A stretch of 64,000 nucleotides of DNA, from NCBI GenBank assembly GCA_013397455.1, contig VYZB01000528.1, positions 498,822-562,821 on the forward strand, in the 5' to 3' direction. A program made the translations under genes and the position numbers. The notes below the pieces were generated by a model. It saw only the letters and a program-made list of their open reading frames with translations. It was not told where the DNA came from and made no database searches. Source of the DNA: Crotophaga sulcirostris (taxonomy: Eukaryota; Chordata; Aves; Cuculiformes; Crotophagidae). This document shows positions 36,601-49,450 of the stretch, one piece after another; position 1 is the stretch's first letter; every line of letters begins with the position of its first letter.

Positions 36601-36742
36601 CTGAAACAGTCTTGGAGTGTATTAACTACTTCTCTCTCTCTTCCCTGCCCCACTCCAGGAAAGCTGTATCAGAAAATGTGCTCCAAAAGTGCACCAAATG
36701 CACTCTAACCTCTAACAGGTGCTCAGTCTAGGTGGCCAGACT
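27677..36742. other. Repeat-poor 9-kb spacer
   Basis: No CR1, LTR or gene recognised, which contrasts with the dense CR1 content on the left. It contains an AAC/AAT-rich patch (about 27763-27790) and the poly-C tract. Open frames of 135 (28820-29227) and 123 codons (32432-32803) have no recognisable domain. The interval could be intron or intergenic. Confidence 0.55.
29966..29996. repeat. Poly-C tract with one N
   Basis: A run of about 30 C with an unresolved base at 29983, preceded by a TTTC/CTCT pyrimidine tract. The N suggests an assembly or polishing problem, so the true length is uncertain. The opposite strand is a long G-run that could form G-quadruplexes. Confidence 0.92.
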
Positions 36743-37205
36743 AAAATAGATAAAGATGTTTTAATAGAAAAAGCAAAAGATGCATGTGCAAGCAGAACAA
36801 AATAAGGAGTTAATTCAGTACTTACCATGGACAGGCAGATATTTAGCCACTGCCAGGAAAGCAGGGCTTTACCATGCATAATAGTTACTTGGGAAGACAG
36901 TATCCATAACTACAAATATCCCCTGCTTTCTTCCTCTCTCCCCCAAGCTTTTACCGCTGAGCATGTTGGTCAGTTGGGGTCAGCTGTCCTGGCTGTGTCC
37001 CCTCCCAACCTGTTTTGCACCTCCAGCCTACTCACTGGCAGGGCAGTGTGAGGAACAGAGAAGTCCTTGTTGCTGTGTAAGCATTGCTCAGCAATAACTA
37101 ATATATGGGTGTGTTATCAACACTGTTCTGATCAAAAATCCAGAATACAGCATCATATGAGCTACTATGAAGAAAATTAACTCCAATACAACCACAACCA
37201 GTACA
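36743..37205 (+). mobile_element. Avian ERV LTR, 5'-truncated
   Basis: Same wider family as 5097 and 58803. Recognisable blocks are TTTAATAGAAAAAGCAAAAG (about 36760), GCCAGGAAAGCAGGGCTTTA, AGTTACTTGGGAAGACAG, GGTCAGCTGTCCTGGCTGTG, GCTGTGTAAGCATTGCTCAG and TATGAAGAAAATTAACTCCA, ending in CAGTACA at 37205. The first 100 bp or so of the LTR, including the TGT start, are missing. No viral coding sequence is attached. Confidence 0.8.
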
Positions 37206-38439
37206 CCAGCTTTAGTGCTGGATTTCCCCTCACTGACCTTTGCAGATGTTAAGAACTGGAGCTGCTGGGATGTTTTATACTGCATTGTCAAATGTAACTT
37301 TCAAACACAGAGAATATCTACTAATTTGTTGTCATGGTACAGACTTAGATGTACAGAAAACAGACTGGAAAAAATCCGTTAAAAGAACAGAAGTCACTGG
37401 TCTAATTTTGAATTATTGTCTAGATTTTTTTTTCTTATATGTTAGCAGTTTCCTGCATCATCAAGTAGTGCTGTAAAAGTGTTTCTAAATTATACATTTG
37501 TATTTTCTGAAGTAATTATTTCATTTTAACAGAATATATCTTTATTTATTGTGTTCCTGCTGAGAAAGACTCTGCATTAGTCATTATGATTTTTTCTTTT
37601 GATGACTAAGACTTAGAGGAGGAAAAAATGGAAAAAATATGCTTAAAAAATAGAAGGTTGAAGGAACTTGGCGCGCTTCTTAGAATAATATACTTTAATT
37701 GGCCAAAATGGTCGAAGAAAAATGTTGCTTTCAGCTTGTGTGCCCTGAAATATGTAGAGAGAACTTTCATTATGCTTTATATAACATTGTTTTGACTGTT
37801 AGGAATGCCCCAGATAATGCATAAATAGTTCATTTAAAATTTTTTTATTAAATGTATTGACTGATAATTGCAACACCATTCTGATTTCTAGCTTTATTTT
37901 CACCAGCTTTTGCTAGTGACTTTATGAGACAAGTTACTACTGCCACAAAATAATACCAGTGCAGTAATATTCATGCATATTTGACTTTTGTGAATTCAAG
38001 AGTGGGGATACATATACGTATATATAAGGTAAATAAAAACTAGTGTCACAATATGTTAAGTACTGTGTATCAATTAGAAATTGCCATTTAATAATGTCAG
38101 GTATCCGATGCAGAGGCTCAGCAATTCTTATGCAGACATTGTTGCCAAATTCTCCACTGCAAGAGCTATTGGCCTCCTTCATACCAGGTGGGCAGTCTCA
38201 ATTATGTATCTCTATTTCTGCTTCACTGCCAATGTCTTTTGCAGTACATGCTGGTTTTCTTTTATTTGTCCACATACTATACCAAAGGTGAGGCTGAGAT
38301 GTGGAAGACATAGCCACTGGATGTAATTTACCTGATTAAGAAACAGATAGATTCAGCTTTAAGAGGTTCAGCAAAAAGCACGTAATTGCAGTCCTTAATT
38401 GGTTTTTAATCTGCTTATTGGGCCAAACTGGAAGCTGTT
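37206..38439. other. Unassigned spacer between two LTRs
   Basis: 1.2 kb of AT-rich DNA without retroviral gag, pol or env motifs, so the two flanking LTRs are not the ends of one provirus (they are also different families). No gene seen. Confidence 0.6.
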
Positions 38440-39504
38440 TGTGGCAGGCTGACCTTGGCTAGCTGCCAGGTGCCCGCCAAGCCACTCTATCACTCCACCT
38501 CCTCAACAGGACAGAGAGGGGAAATACAATGAAAAGCTCATGGGTCGAGATTAGGACAGGAAATCACTTAATTACCATCATGGGCAAAACATACTTGACT
38601 TGGGTAAAATAATTTAATTTATTGACAATAAGAGTAAGATAATCATAAATAAGAACAAATTTAAACTCACCTCCTTCCCAGCCCTCCCTTTTTCCCAGGT
38701 TCAACTTCGCTCCTGACTTCTCTACCTCCTCCATGCAAGCGGCACATAGGAATGGGGCTGTGGTCAGTTCATAATGAGTTGTCTCTGCAACTCCTTTCTT
38801 CTCATATTCTTCCTCTGCTCCAGTGTGAAGTCCTTAATGAACTTCTCCAATGTAGGCCCTTCCCATGGGCTGCAGTTCTTCAAGAACTTCTCCAGCATGG
38901 TCCTTTCCACGAGGTGCAGTCTTTCAGGCATGGATTACTCCAACATAGGTCCCCCACAAGGTTCCAGGTCCTGCTAGAAAACTTGCTCCTATGTGTGCTT
39001 CTCTCCATGGGCCACAGTTTCTGACAGAAGCCTGCTTCAGCCTGGACTCTCCATGGGTTGCGTATTCTTCCAGGGTATGTCCACTTACTCTGGCATGGGG
39101 TCCTCCATAGGCTGTAGTGTGGTTGTCTGTGGATAGTCCCCAATGGACTGCAGGGGGGAACATGCATCGCCACGATCTGCACCACAGGCTACAGGGAAAT
39201 CTCTGCTCTGCTGCCTGAAACACCTCTTCCCCTTCCTCTTCACTGGCTTTGGTGTCTGCATAGTTGTTTTTCTTGCATACTATCACCAGCTGCTCTTGCA
39301 CAACTTTTCTACTCTTTCTTTAATATGTTATTACAGAGGCACTACCATTATTGCTGATTGACTCAACTTTGGCCAGCATTGATTGGGTCCATTTTGGAGC
39401 TTGCTGAAACTGGCTCTGTCCAGCATGGGAGCAGCTTCTGGCGTCTTCTCACAGAGATCACCCCTGCAGCCCCGACTCTACCATGGCCATGTAAACCTAA
39501 TACA
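38440..39504 (+). mobile_element. Long avian ERV LTR (solo)
   Basis: A near full-length LTR of about 1.06 kb. It starts TGTGGCAGGCTGACCTTGGC and ends CTAATACA. Internal marks: CATGGGTCGAGATTAGGACA, ACTTGACTTGGGTAAAATAA, TGTTATTACAGAGGCACTAC and TCTCACAGAGATCACCCCTG. The middle (about 38825-39160) consists of degenerate repeats. The open frames in it (for example minus 38880-39185 and 38924-39301) come from those repeats and are not genes. Flanking bases (CTGTT before, CTAGG after) do not form a duplication. No internal viral genes are present. Confidence 0.82.
38825..39160 (+). repeat. Degenerate internal repeats of the LTR
   Basis: Repeating units of roughly 40-60 bp share the pattern CTCCANYRTRGGTCC...CCAYGGGCTGCAG, for example at about 38847-38880, 38890-38920 and 38935-38970. 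The family probably grew by tandem duplication inside its LTR. Confidence 0.6.
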
Positions 39505-41039
39505 CTAGGAAACACCACCACTATAATTGTATAGTATATTAGCTAGTTTAAAATGTATGTATATGTATTTAAATGGGCAGCTGTATTTCAGAAAAGCTGA
39601 CTGTACTGAACAGTATAGATAATACGAGGAATAATATAGCCTCAGCTAATTTTTTGTTCCTAGTCAAGGGTAGGTGGGCTGTAATAGGTGTTTTCTTAGC
39701 CTGTGTTGCTTTGTTTCCATGTAGGACAGAAGTCCTATTTTTTCCACTGGTAATGGATGGATCTCAGTTTTATTATGTGTTTAGGGTATACTTAAACTGA
39801 TGGGTATAATACCTATGGAGGTTTATAGATTTTATTTTTTTTTTTTACAATGAGATAGGAATAATGGGCCTCAGTAGCACTGGCAGATCCTAGTAACATT
39901 AAGCAACTGCAACTAACGACAAAGTTAATTCAGTGCATTCGATGCAAATAATAGGTTCTGGAAGATATTTAGTATGTGTGAGCTGGATTTTACATCAGGA
40001 AATCCCCAAAGTCAGTCCAGAAATGATGGTCAAATTAAGTTACTTTGTTATGCAATCACTAATATGCATGCTAGTTGACTAAAAATTGTTAGCATCCTGT
40101 AAGATGCACTACAGTCTACAGTTGTAATAATATATAAGGGCAGTAGATGGACCCAAAGATAGAATATACATGATGATGAACTGATAAGATTCCCACAAAC
40201 GTTTTCAGTACTCTGACCATGTTATTTTTATTTTTTTGTAGTGAATGGCTATTTCCTACTTGTTTGAGTTGCTTTACTTCTACATAGTCCGTGACAGATT
40301 TTCTTTCTGGTTTTTTTTTTACTTCCCTTTTATTAAATTTTTAAAAGTATTTCTTTATTCCAAGAACAAAATAAATGGTGATCTGAGGGTCAGACATAAG
40401 AACATGGAGATGTTGGGAAAGTCACTAAACAAAATAAAATCTGATCTGTTATTAGTTTTATAATATAGCAGCATTTATACTAAATAAACTAAATGCATTG
40501 CACATATAGTTAGGTACTATAGGAATTATAAGAACCAGATTCTGAATAGAGGAGAAAATCAGTAAATCTTTGAAACAAGACTTTTTTTCCTAAACTAGAA
40601 TGACAGCAGAATATGTAGATGTGCCTTTTGAAAAGCTTATTATATTTTCTTTTTTTGTCTGGCAATAAAAGATCTGGTTACTTTTCCAATTTGATGTTGT
40701 ATTTTTTTCTTAGCCAGTTGGGGGATAGGCTTATTAGTGACTGAGAAGCTCATGGAAGTGATATGTAATATAAGGAAATACAACTAAGCTAATGTCTTGC
40801 AATATTGATCCCAGAATGACAAGTGCTAAGTGCTATTAATTGCCGACACAGTCAGGCCTGTTAAGTAAATCAGTTTGAATCTGCTAAAGGATACTTCTTC
40901 TATACTAGGACTTCTACTGTTCGCACACACATTTCTACCTCAGTGCTCCATCCAGCCAATGTAATTTCATCAGTTCTTTCTGCAGGACTTTTCAAGGTCC
41001 TGTTAATCCACTTCAGATTTAGCTGGCTATTTTATTTTT
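39505..41039. other. Unassigned AT-rich spacer
   Basis: No gene or element recognised. A T-run is at about 39833-39846. Confidence 0.55.
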
Positions 41040-41824
41040 CACAGAATCATAGAATTACCCAAGTTGGAAGGGACCCAAAAGGATCATCGAGTCCAGCTCC
41101 TCTCCCTACATAGGACACTTCCAACATTCACACCATGTGACTGAGGGCATTCTGCAAATGCTTCTTGAATACTGGCAGACTAGGTGCCGTGACTACTTCC
41201 CTGAGGAGCCTGTTCCAGTGCTCCACCACCTGCTAGGTGAAGAACTTTTTTCTAATATCCAATCTAAACCTCCCCTGGCACATCTTCCTGCCATTACCTC
41301 TAGTTCTATCATAGGTCACGAGAGAGAAGAGATCAGCACCTGTTTCTCCTCCTTCCTTTGTGAGAAGGCAGTAAATAGCTATGAGATCTCCTCTCAGTCT
41401 CTTCTTCTCCAGGCTGAACAGACGAAGTGCCTTCAGCTGCCCCTTGTACGACTTCCCCTCTAGACCTTCCTCCAGGTTTGTGGCCCTCCTCTGGACACTC
41501 TCCAGTAGTTTGATGTCCTTTTTATAATGTGGCACCCAAAACCACACACAGTACTCGAGGTGGGGCCACACCAGAGTAGAGCAAGACAATCACCTCCCTT
41601 GACCGGCTAGCAATGTTGTGCTTTATACACCTCAGGATATGGTTGGCCCTCTTGGCTGCCAGGGCACACTGTTGGCTCATGTTCAACCTGCCATCCATCA
41701 GAACACCCAGGTCCCTCTCCGCAGGGTTGCTCTCTAGCCTCTCACTCCCCAGTTTGTACGTATATCCAGGGCTACTGTGTCCCAGGTGCAGAACCTGGCA
41801 CTTGCCCTTGTTAAATTTCAGAGC
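41040..41824 (-). mobile_element. CR1 LINE 3' end of a different, older-looking subfamily
   Basis: On the minus strand it ends with AAGTTGGAAGGGACCC-like 3' UTR (read on +) and a short tail AGAATCATAGAATT at 41043-41056. Its 3' UTR and C-terminal coding differ from the ATTCTATG and ATACTGTG groups: TGTTCCAGTGCTCCACCACC and GATCATCGAGTCCAGCTCCT are typical of another CR1 subfamily. The frame 41233-41589 (minus) gives [20 protein letters not shown] and [18 protein letters not shown]. 5'-truncated. Confidence 0.92.
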
Positions 41825-42612
41825 CTCCGGTTGAGGCAGTATGGAATGAAAAGTAGCTTCCTTACACCCCAGCTTAGTGTTTTTTAGTCCTTGTGTTTTT
41901 CATTCCAAAATGAGAGAGTTCATATTATCATTTCAATATCCTAAGAATTTTAGAAGTGTAAGGATCTATTCTGTACATCTAAAGCTTATATGGGCAAATA
42001 ACTTCAGCTAAAATGTCTCATCAGCATCACATTAATATGCAGAGATTTCTTTTTTGCAGTGTTAAAATTTTGAGGAGACATCTTCTACTTGTCTGCTTCA
42101 CTATTTCAGAGAATCCCTGTGATAGAAAGATACCTCTAATGCTCAGAATTATTCTGATGGGATTTTATTCAGGATTCTGCCAAGCATTCTGGCAAGGTCA
42201 TCTTTATCCATGTCACAGTCGGTGCAGATGTTGTCTACTTTGCTTGCTTAGCATGTTAGTATCTGGAATTACACATTTTCTTAGCCTTTCACCTGAGTAA
42301 AAGATACTCTAAGATGTATAATCATGTTTTATATTCTCTTTGTTCTAGTTCCTAGTACACTGGGTAATTGCATAACTATTCTGTGCTGGACTTTAATTCC
42401 TGGAAATAGAAAGCTGAACTCTTGAATACTGTTCCTGTACCTTCTTCATGTTAGAAATATTCTGAATGTCACATTCGATACATTACCACCTAGACAAACC
42501 TAAGGAAATTTTAATGACTAATAATAGCTGCTGTCTATTCTATTCTGGACATGAAAGCATTCTTTTAGCCATCAAAGCAAAACCACACTGTCCTTACTTA
42601 GGTATCAAATGC
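41825..42612. other. Unassigned spacer
   Basis: About 0.8 kb with no recognised gene or repeat. The 95-codon frame at 42013-42300 has no domain. Confidence 0.5.
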
Positions 42613-42712
42613 AGCTGGGTGGAAATGCTGACCTGCTTGAGGGTAGGGAGGCTCTGCAGAGGGATCTGAACAAGCTGGATTGATGGGTTGAGACCAAGGG
42701 GATGAGGTTCAA
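42613..42712 (+). mobile_element. CR1 LINE internal scrap (ORF2, after RT motif C)
   Basis: About 100 bp match the region just after the FADD motif: CTGCTTGAGGGTAGGGAGG, CTCTGCAGAGGGATCTGAAC and GGGGATGAGGTTCAACAA, colinear with 26815-26905. Neither the tail nor any 5' part is present. It ends directly in an AAT microsatellite. Confidence 0.85.
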
Positions 42713-42740
42713 CAAAAATAATAANAATAATAATAAATAA
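42713..42740. repeat. (AAT)n microsatellite with one N
   Basis: AAT triplets with an unresolved base at 42725, adjoining the CR1 scrap. Confidence 0.88.
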
Positions 42741-45700
42741 TGTGATGATAATGTTCTCTTTTGGATAATGTATAACTCTGAAATTTTTCATATGTGAATT
42801 AAATCGATTCTTTAGTCCTCCCAGAAGAAACCCTGAAGGGTGAATTTTATGATTCAGAGAGTTTCTGCCTTGCTCCTTGCTTGTTGTTGAAGAAAAATAA
42901 TTTATGTCCTTATCTTATTTACTGCCAATACCAATTCATATTGTGTTAATAGAAACATTTCTGGCAAGATGTACTTTCATCACATAATGTTATTTTGTCA
43001 TAACATAAATATTTGATGCAATTGTCTTTGGTGAAAACATTCAAGTTTCTTTTTTATGTGTCAGTGGAGGACAGAATTAAAAACTTAAGATTTACTACAA
43101 AATAGAAATGATTCTGTGATTTTGTACAGCCTCTTAAAGACAATGTTAGTTCCTTCTTTTATGTATGGTCACTGTTACTCTGTTCCTCTTCGAAAAGTCT
43201 TGTCTCAGTCTCCTCAAATGCTGTCGTGAATATATATCCTTTGCGGAGTAGGTGAGATTTGCTCTTTTGGCAGCTAAAACAAGTAATGGAGTTGTTTTCT
43301 TATCTGCGGAGCAGAGGAGCAGAGGTGTTTTCCTTCAAGTGAGCCACTATCTTTGCCATGAAGATAAATTTCAGGAACCTTTAGTGGTGAATCTGCTGCA
43401 TAGTTTTTACACTGAGAATGAGGCTTCAGGACTGCATTTACATCAAGTTCTTTTCCCAGGAGCCCTGGCTCCTCCAGTCTCAACTGTGTGCAAAAGGGAC
43501 ACAGTATTTCCACGTCGAAGTAACTTTAATGGAAAACTCCATACAAACAGGAGAGGAAATGTACCACAAAACACAAGTCAGGAAACCAGAACTTTTGAGA
43601 TTAATCATGGCTCTGAGAGTGAATAAACAATCTGTTCCAGCTGTGGACTATAAATATCTTTTTTTTTAAAGCACAAGTCTAAGCATAGATAAGATTAAGG
43701 CACATGGACATGGCCAGAGGATATGTTTCATTTTGGTGAATCCAGTAATTCTCTGTTAATAATCCACTTAGAATGTGCACACTACCTTCACAGCAGAAGG
43801 TGGGCAAATGTACTAATTAGTAGATCTTTTCCAATGTCTGACTACTATTTGGCAAGCTTACTACAGTATTGCTTCTTTTGACATCTTGCTACTTGAGGCG
43901 CTGTTGCAGAGTTCATGTGCTGATGGAAGGAAATAGCAGTGATTATCCTTACCCAGATAACCATTGCAAGGACAAATGAAGCAACAGCTCTGTAGTCAGG
44001 AAAAGCTAGACCACACAAAGCACAGCTAGAATATTTTCTTCCCTACCCCTCCATGTTCTGGATCTAGAAGTAGGGTTATGTGATAAAGCTGTTTTGCTTT
44101 TCTAGTAAATGCCAGCCCTTCATGGCTGACTGGTGTAATTTGTTATTGTTCTGTCCCAGATGAAAACACACTGGATGGAATTAGGCATTTGGGGACTAGT
44201 GCCAAGGAAAACACTTCTCTGGCCTAAAAACCTGCCACCACTCAGTGCCTGTCTGGGCATGAATTGAACATTGTAGCAGTTGTTGCACTGCAGTCTGACT
44301 GATAGATGTGTGAAAATTCTAGCTGTGTGTTCTCAGTACTTGAGCACCCTCCTGGGAAAAAAACATATGAAGCACATTAGCTTAACCCCTTTTGTGGAGA
44401 GCAGGCAGCCTACAGTGACGGCTTGCTCACTTTGTTTTTCTGCTGTTTGTGGAAAATGGGGAGAAGTAAGTCACTTGCAAATCAATGCAAATTCCTGTTA
44501 GGTTAGAGGCATTGGAGGATGGTAGCAACTGGGGAACAGGGTAAGAGAGGAAGGGAGAGGAATAAAGATAGACCTGTCCAAGAAGTACACAGTATATTCA
44601 GTTCAGCAAAAGATTTTGGTTAGCATTTACTTCTCAAGGAGAAATTCTAATTGTAACTGTTCAGCAGCAGGAATTTGTGACCAAGGAATGATGTGACATG
44701 GAGGGAAAGGAGACCCAACTGCAAGAAAGCATTAGTTTTATTTTTCTATCTGCTTCCAACTAGTTTATCTGGAAGCAGGAATGGCAGAGACAGAATAGGC
44801 TTCTTGAAGACAGTCAAGTTTCTCTTGGTGATGAGATAAGAAACAGCCTCAGCATTGTCTTGTAGAACATCCTGGTGCAAGTATTTATTTATTTATATAT
44901 ATATGTATATATATAGTGTATATATAAGGAATCTGCAGGAATCTAAGGAATTTGTGTAGAACTGTGTATTGTTGTAGGACTTTTGTTCATTAAATTTTTA
45001 GTTTATATTTAAGCACAAGCATGTGTTTAATTCGCCTCGAGGGGAACCATAAAAAAATCCCTGACAGTTCCCTTCTCTATTTGATTCTTTCTAATGTGGT
45101 AGCTAAACATGTAACATACAGTTAATAAATAGTACGCAGGAAAATTCTGGAGATGCAGGCAGTGTAATTCCACCTGTCTAATACTAGTTTAACACTCTTA
45201 ATGGACCTGAAATGATCTACAGGTCTCAGCCATTCCCTATGGAAGTCTATATGAGAACTGCTTCAAAGAAAGCAGTAAAGTAAGGGCAAGACTTAGTGAT
45301 GGGCAGATTGCTTGTATTGCACAAGAACTCCTATCCTCGCTCTTTCAACCCAAATATGATCTGAACTCTGAAACTTTAAAACTCAGTTTGACTAGTGGAT
45401 ACACATAAATATTACTTTATATTTTTTTATTTTCACTTCTTGAATTACTGTGAAAGCACAACACAAGAAATATGGAACAAGTTATTTTTTCTATTTCTTA
45501 AGTAGCCTCAGGCAGTATATAAAAGAAATAAGCGCAAAGCCTCATAAATCTTGAGATGAAGTGGCACCTTCACAAAAGATCTCCGGTCAGCTGTGCTGCT
45601 TCAACGTTCAGACTTCATATGTTTGGGTCATATATAAGTCTGAATTTAAAAATCTAGGCTTTTCTAGGGTTTTCAGTGAACTTTGTGAGTTAATCATTGT

Positions 45701-48700
45701 GGCTGAAAATTGGCAAATCAACAGACCTTTCCAGTTGTCTCAAGTCAGCTCTCACTTGCCCTCTCTAGGAGCCTTAGTTATTTAACTGACCAAAGATTTA
45801 ACATAATTAACATAATTAGCCTCCACAAGATAAAGTTAGAGTCTATGAAATCATCTTGCCCTCCCTTATTTTTATGTGATTTGTTTGGGAGAGACCTTTT
45901 TGTTATCTACCTGGATAGTATTATGATTAGTGAAGAAAAATTACAAGATGAGAATATTAGAAAAGTGGAAAAACATAAGTCCTCCGTATATATTCCATTT
46001 GCTCACACATTACCATTATCCAGAATTAATTTCACTTTTATGTGTATTATCTTTTATCTCAGCTACAGAATTTCTAAAATACTGCAAAGGAGTAATTTCA
46101 ATATAGGCAAGAAATGTGCCCTGTGATATCCAGAGCCTTTGCATCAAAACAGTAGAATGCTAGGTAAAAGCTGCTGACACAGCTGGTACTTATGATGCAG
46201 CTATTGCTGTATCATGTGCTCTCATTGATCCTTTAAGCAACGGTTTTATGAGACAATTAGCATCTGAAGTTTAGTCTGAATTTCACAAGTTTCAGATGCT
46301 TGCCCAAAGCTTATCTTGGGTCTAAAAGTTTGTGACAGAGGGGCAGAAACATAAACTCTGAAGATTGATGAAGCTTTGTGCATCTGCTTTTAGTGGAAAT
46401 AATGTGAGTCCAGCTTTTCTCAGAATGCAGAAGATTGACTGGTAACTTAAAATGGGTAGGATATATTAAATCACATTTTCCTCTTAGACAAACTTTTTGA
46501 GTTTTCCATGTTCCTATATAGTTAAGTTTGTCAGCATGATTATTCTTTCATTACTCATCCATGCTAATGTTGTTTTCTGCTGAGAAAGTATTGGTTTTTT
46601 TATTAAAAGGATAAAATATTAGTAACCTCTGATGTGGTACACTCATTAAAATGTTAGCATTCTGTAATGTGGCACCTAGAGCCTGGTATACATACAGCAA
46701 TTCTCAAGGAAAGTTACTTCCCTTGTGTCTTAAAAAAAAACCAAAAACAAAAACCCAAGGAAATAAGGAGACTTGAAAAATACAAATGAATCCTCTACAG
46801 CTGAGTTAGAAACTTGACTGTATGGAAGGGCAGCTGAAAAGGTTGTGAGGAAGAAAAGGTAAGCAGGAAAATTTACACTGAGATATTCCCATGGTTATTT
46901 GAAATTTGTCACACGTGATGTGTTTTAGTTCTCACAACATCAGTACAATCCCTTGGCTGAGTAGTCATAGCATATGATGATATAAGCTTGTTAGTCTGGA
47001 TGTTCAATTGAGGCAGTGGGTACTTACTAGAGTAGATATGTGCAGTTTACATTATAAATATAAGTCTCAGTATTCGTTCTGAAGAAGCTTCCCCAGTATT
47101 CACACAGCTCCCTGTGAGAGCCATAGCCACAAACACAGAACCTGTTGGACTGGTTTTAAAGAAACTCAGTCAAGTTAGTTAAAGGAAGTATGGCATACCT
47201 TAGTGCTTAGTATTTTGTAAAGTCATTGCATGATACTGTACTTGGAGACGAAATTCTCTAATTATCTGTATAATATCAAACATAGAGAGACTTGCTCATT
47301 CTGTTATATGCAGACGTATGTTGAGATGATAAGCTATTTGCCTGTTGAGGCCTAGAGAAGAATAGAAAGGATGGGAATTTTACAAAGTGAAAAATACAGA
47401 TGAGTTGACAGAGTACGTGATACGGTTTCAGGAAACATACTTAATGAAGCTATTTCACTGATGTATCTTCTTCCCTTTGTCTTCTGAAACTAAAATACTT
47501 CGGTTTTGGGACTATAGTTTGTCAACCTCTTCTTCTGAAGTGTGTTCTGTCATTGGACACTGTGCTGTCCAGCTGCAGTAATGTTATTTAGTCTAATAAT
47601 GAGATTAGGTTGTACTCTAAACCTGCCAAAGGAGAAAATGTGGTAATGCGGTAATTCTGCATAAGAGGAGAAAGGTTGACATGATTTGCTTGGAAAAAGT
47701 AGGTTTTTGTCTGCTTGAATTTCCAGTATTTTTTCTAGTAAGTATGTTTTCTGTCAATGCACTATAATGTACTGTTGATACCCATAGCATATACTATGCA
47801 ATGTATTTTCTGTGCTGTACAGCTTATATGATGTGCAAATAATAAACCTTTATTCCTAGCTAACACTACTGAATTTTATTGTTTGACTTCTCATATAAAA
47901 CTTTTTAAAGGAAAACAATTCTGAATGCTGTAGTCCAAATATAATTTGTTGTTTGCTAGTGAAACACAAGTGGCATTGGTTCAATGTCTTTATGCTGGAG
48001 TATATGTAGGACATGGATGCTGGCACATGTAAATTACTTATGAAAGAAACTCAATGACACTTGCTCTGGAGCTTTACATCATTTGAAAATCTTAGAAGCT
48101 CCATGGGAGTCCAAACCAACTAAAGTAGGTAGCATAGTAGAAAACATGAGATTGTGTATCACTAATTTAATTTAGTATAAGAAACAATCTAGGAGGCTAT
48201 GTCTTCTTGGAATAACTATAGAGTAACTTGTTCTTTTGAGGTCTATGGTGAAGCCAGTGTAAAACATTCAAGAATACCATAATGTACAATCTCAGGACCA
48301 GCTCTGGTAAAAGTCAGCAGACTGTAGCAAACAAAATATTGATTATTATTAAAAGATTATTTTTAGATCAAGCATGTCTGTGTTTAATTTTTTTTTAAAC
48401 ATTCAAGTCCAATATAGACTTCCAGCTGTTTTTATGAATTACTCTGTTGATTAACTTGTTGGATCCCAAGGGAAAAATTAACCTATTTATACTGAGGTGT
48501 GCTGGATTTCAAAGTATTTGGCAGCATCTAAGAAAGGCATTGTGAAAATAACTCAATTAAAATTAGGAGACATAATTGCAGATATTTTATCAGTCTTGTA
48601 ATAGACCTCTGCCTTGAAATACAATTGCTATAGCACCATATTCCAGAACCTGCCTTTTAAAATGTTCTTCAGAGACTCCCAGCACTATTTAGAGGAAAGA

Positions 48701-49042
48701 ATCATCCCAGTGTCAGTAAGGATTGGCATTAGATTTTAGACTGTAATACCAATAATTTCAAATTACAAAGTCTGGTCTAAAAATATTTCTTTTGTACTTC
48801 TGGATATTGATTTACTATTATGCATAACCCCAAGGTTTTCCAAATGATTCTGTAAAGTTGGATTCAGGAAAATATAGTCACTTTATATAGACTGACTATC
48901 TGAACTTTTTACTGAGTATAATTGTGCTACTGTAATAATTGCCAGTACTACCAAAAAAGAAGTACCTGTGATTTATTTATTAATTAACTCAATGTAACTC
49001 TTAATCCTGGGAGACAATGTTCTTCCAAATATAAAGTGGGAT
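42741..49042. other. Unassigned 6.3-kb spacer
   Basis: No CR1, LTR or gene recognised. Open frames of 124 (43252-43626) and 138 codons (45710-46126) have no recognisable domain. A TA-rich microsatellite is at 44881-44928. Confidence 0.5.
44881..44928. repeat. TTTA/TA-rich microsatellite
   Basis: TATT units followed by interrupted TA repeats. Confidence 0.85.
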
Positions 49043-49450
49043 GTTCTTGGTCTCCTTGGCTGTGAGGTGGCATTGCTGGCTCATGGTCAGCTTGAGGTCA
49101 TCAGGACCTCAGGGTCTTTATCTGCAGAGCTGCTTTCCAGTGTTCAGTTCCCAGGTGCAGGACTTTTGCATTTCTCTTTGTTGAATTTGATGAGATTCTT
49201 CTCAGCTCAGTTCTTCAGCCTGTCCAGATCCCTTTGGATGGCAGCAAAGCCATATGGCATAGCAGCCACTCTTCACGGTTTTGTGTCATCTGCAAACTTC
49301 CTGAGTGTGTGCTCTATCCCATCACCCAGGTCATTAATACAGATGTTAAACAGTTTTGGCCCTAGTGTTGACCACTGAGGTACACCATGAGTGACTTGCT
49401 TCCTAGTAAATTTTGTGCCACTGATCATGACTCCTTGGGCCTGGCCAGAT
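49043..49450 (-). mobile_element. Degraded CR1 LINE, RT fragment
   Basis: Read on the minus strand, 49273-49548 gives HGVPQWSTLGPKLFNICIND (motif B, with Trp where Gly is usual) and LRKFADDTKP (motif C, both Asp kept). It continues to about 49046 with the region where other copies have the inter-domain block. Both the RT fingers and the 3' end are missing. Divergence is higher than in the other copies, which suggests an older insertion. Confidence 0.85.

Noticed and set aside
38880..39301. Antisense open frames of 101 and 125 codons
   Set aside because: They lie wholly inside the repeat-containing LTR and derive from its internal repeats.
36743..39504. A provirus bounded by the two LTRs
   Set aside because: The LTRs belong to different families, one is 5'-truncated, and the 1.2 kb between them has no retroviral motifs.
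43252..43626. 124-codon + strand open frame with antisense open frame
   Set aside because: No family recognised and no splice signals that I trust.
45710..46126. 138-codon + strand open frame
   Set aside because: AT-driven composition, no domain, overlaps another frame of similar quality.
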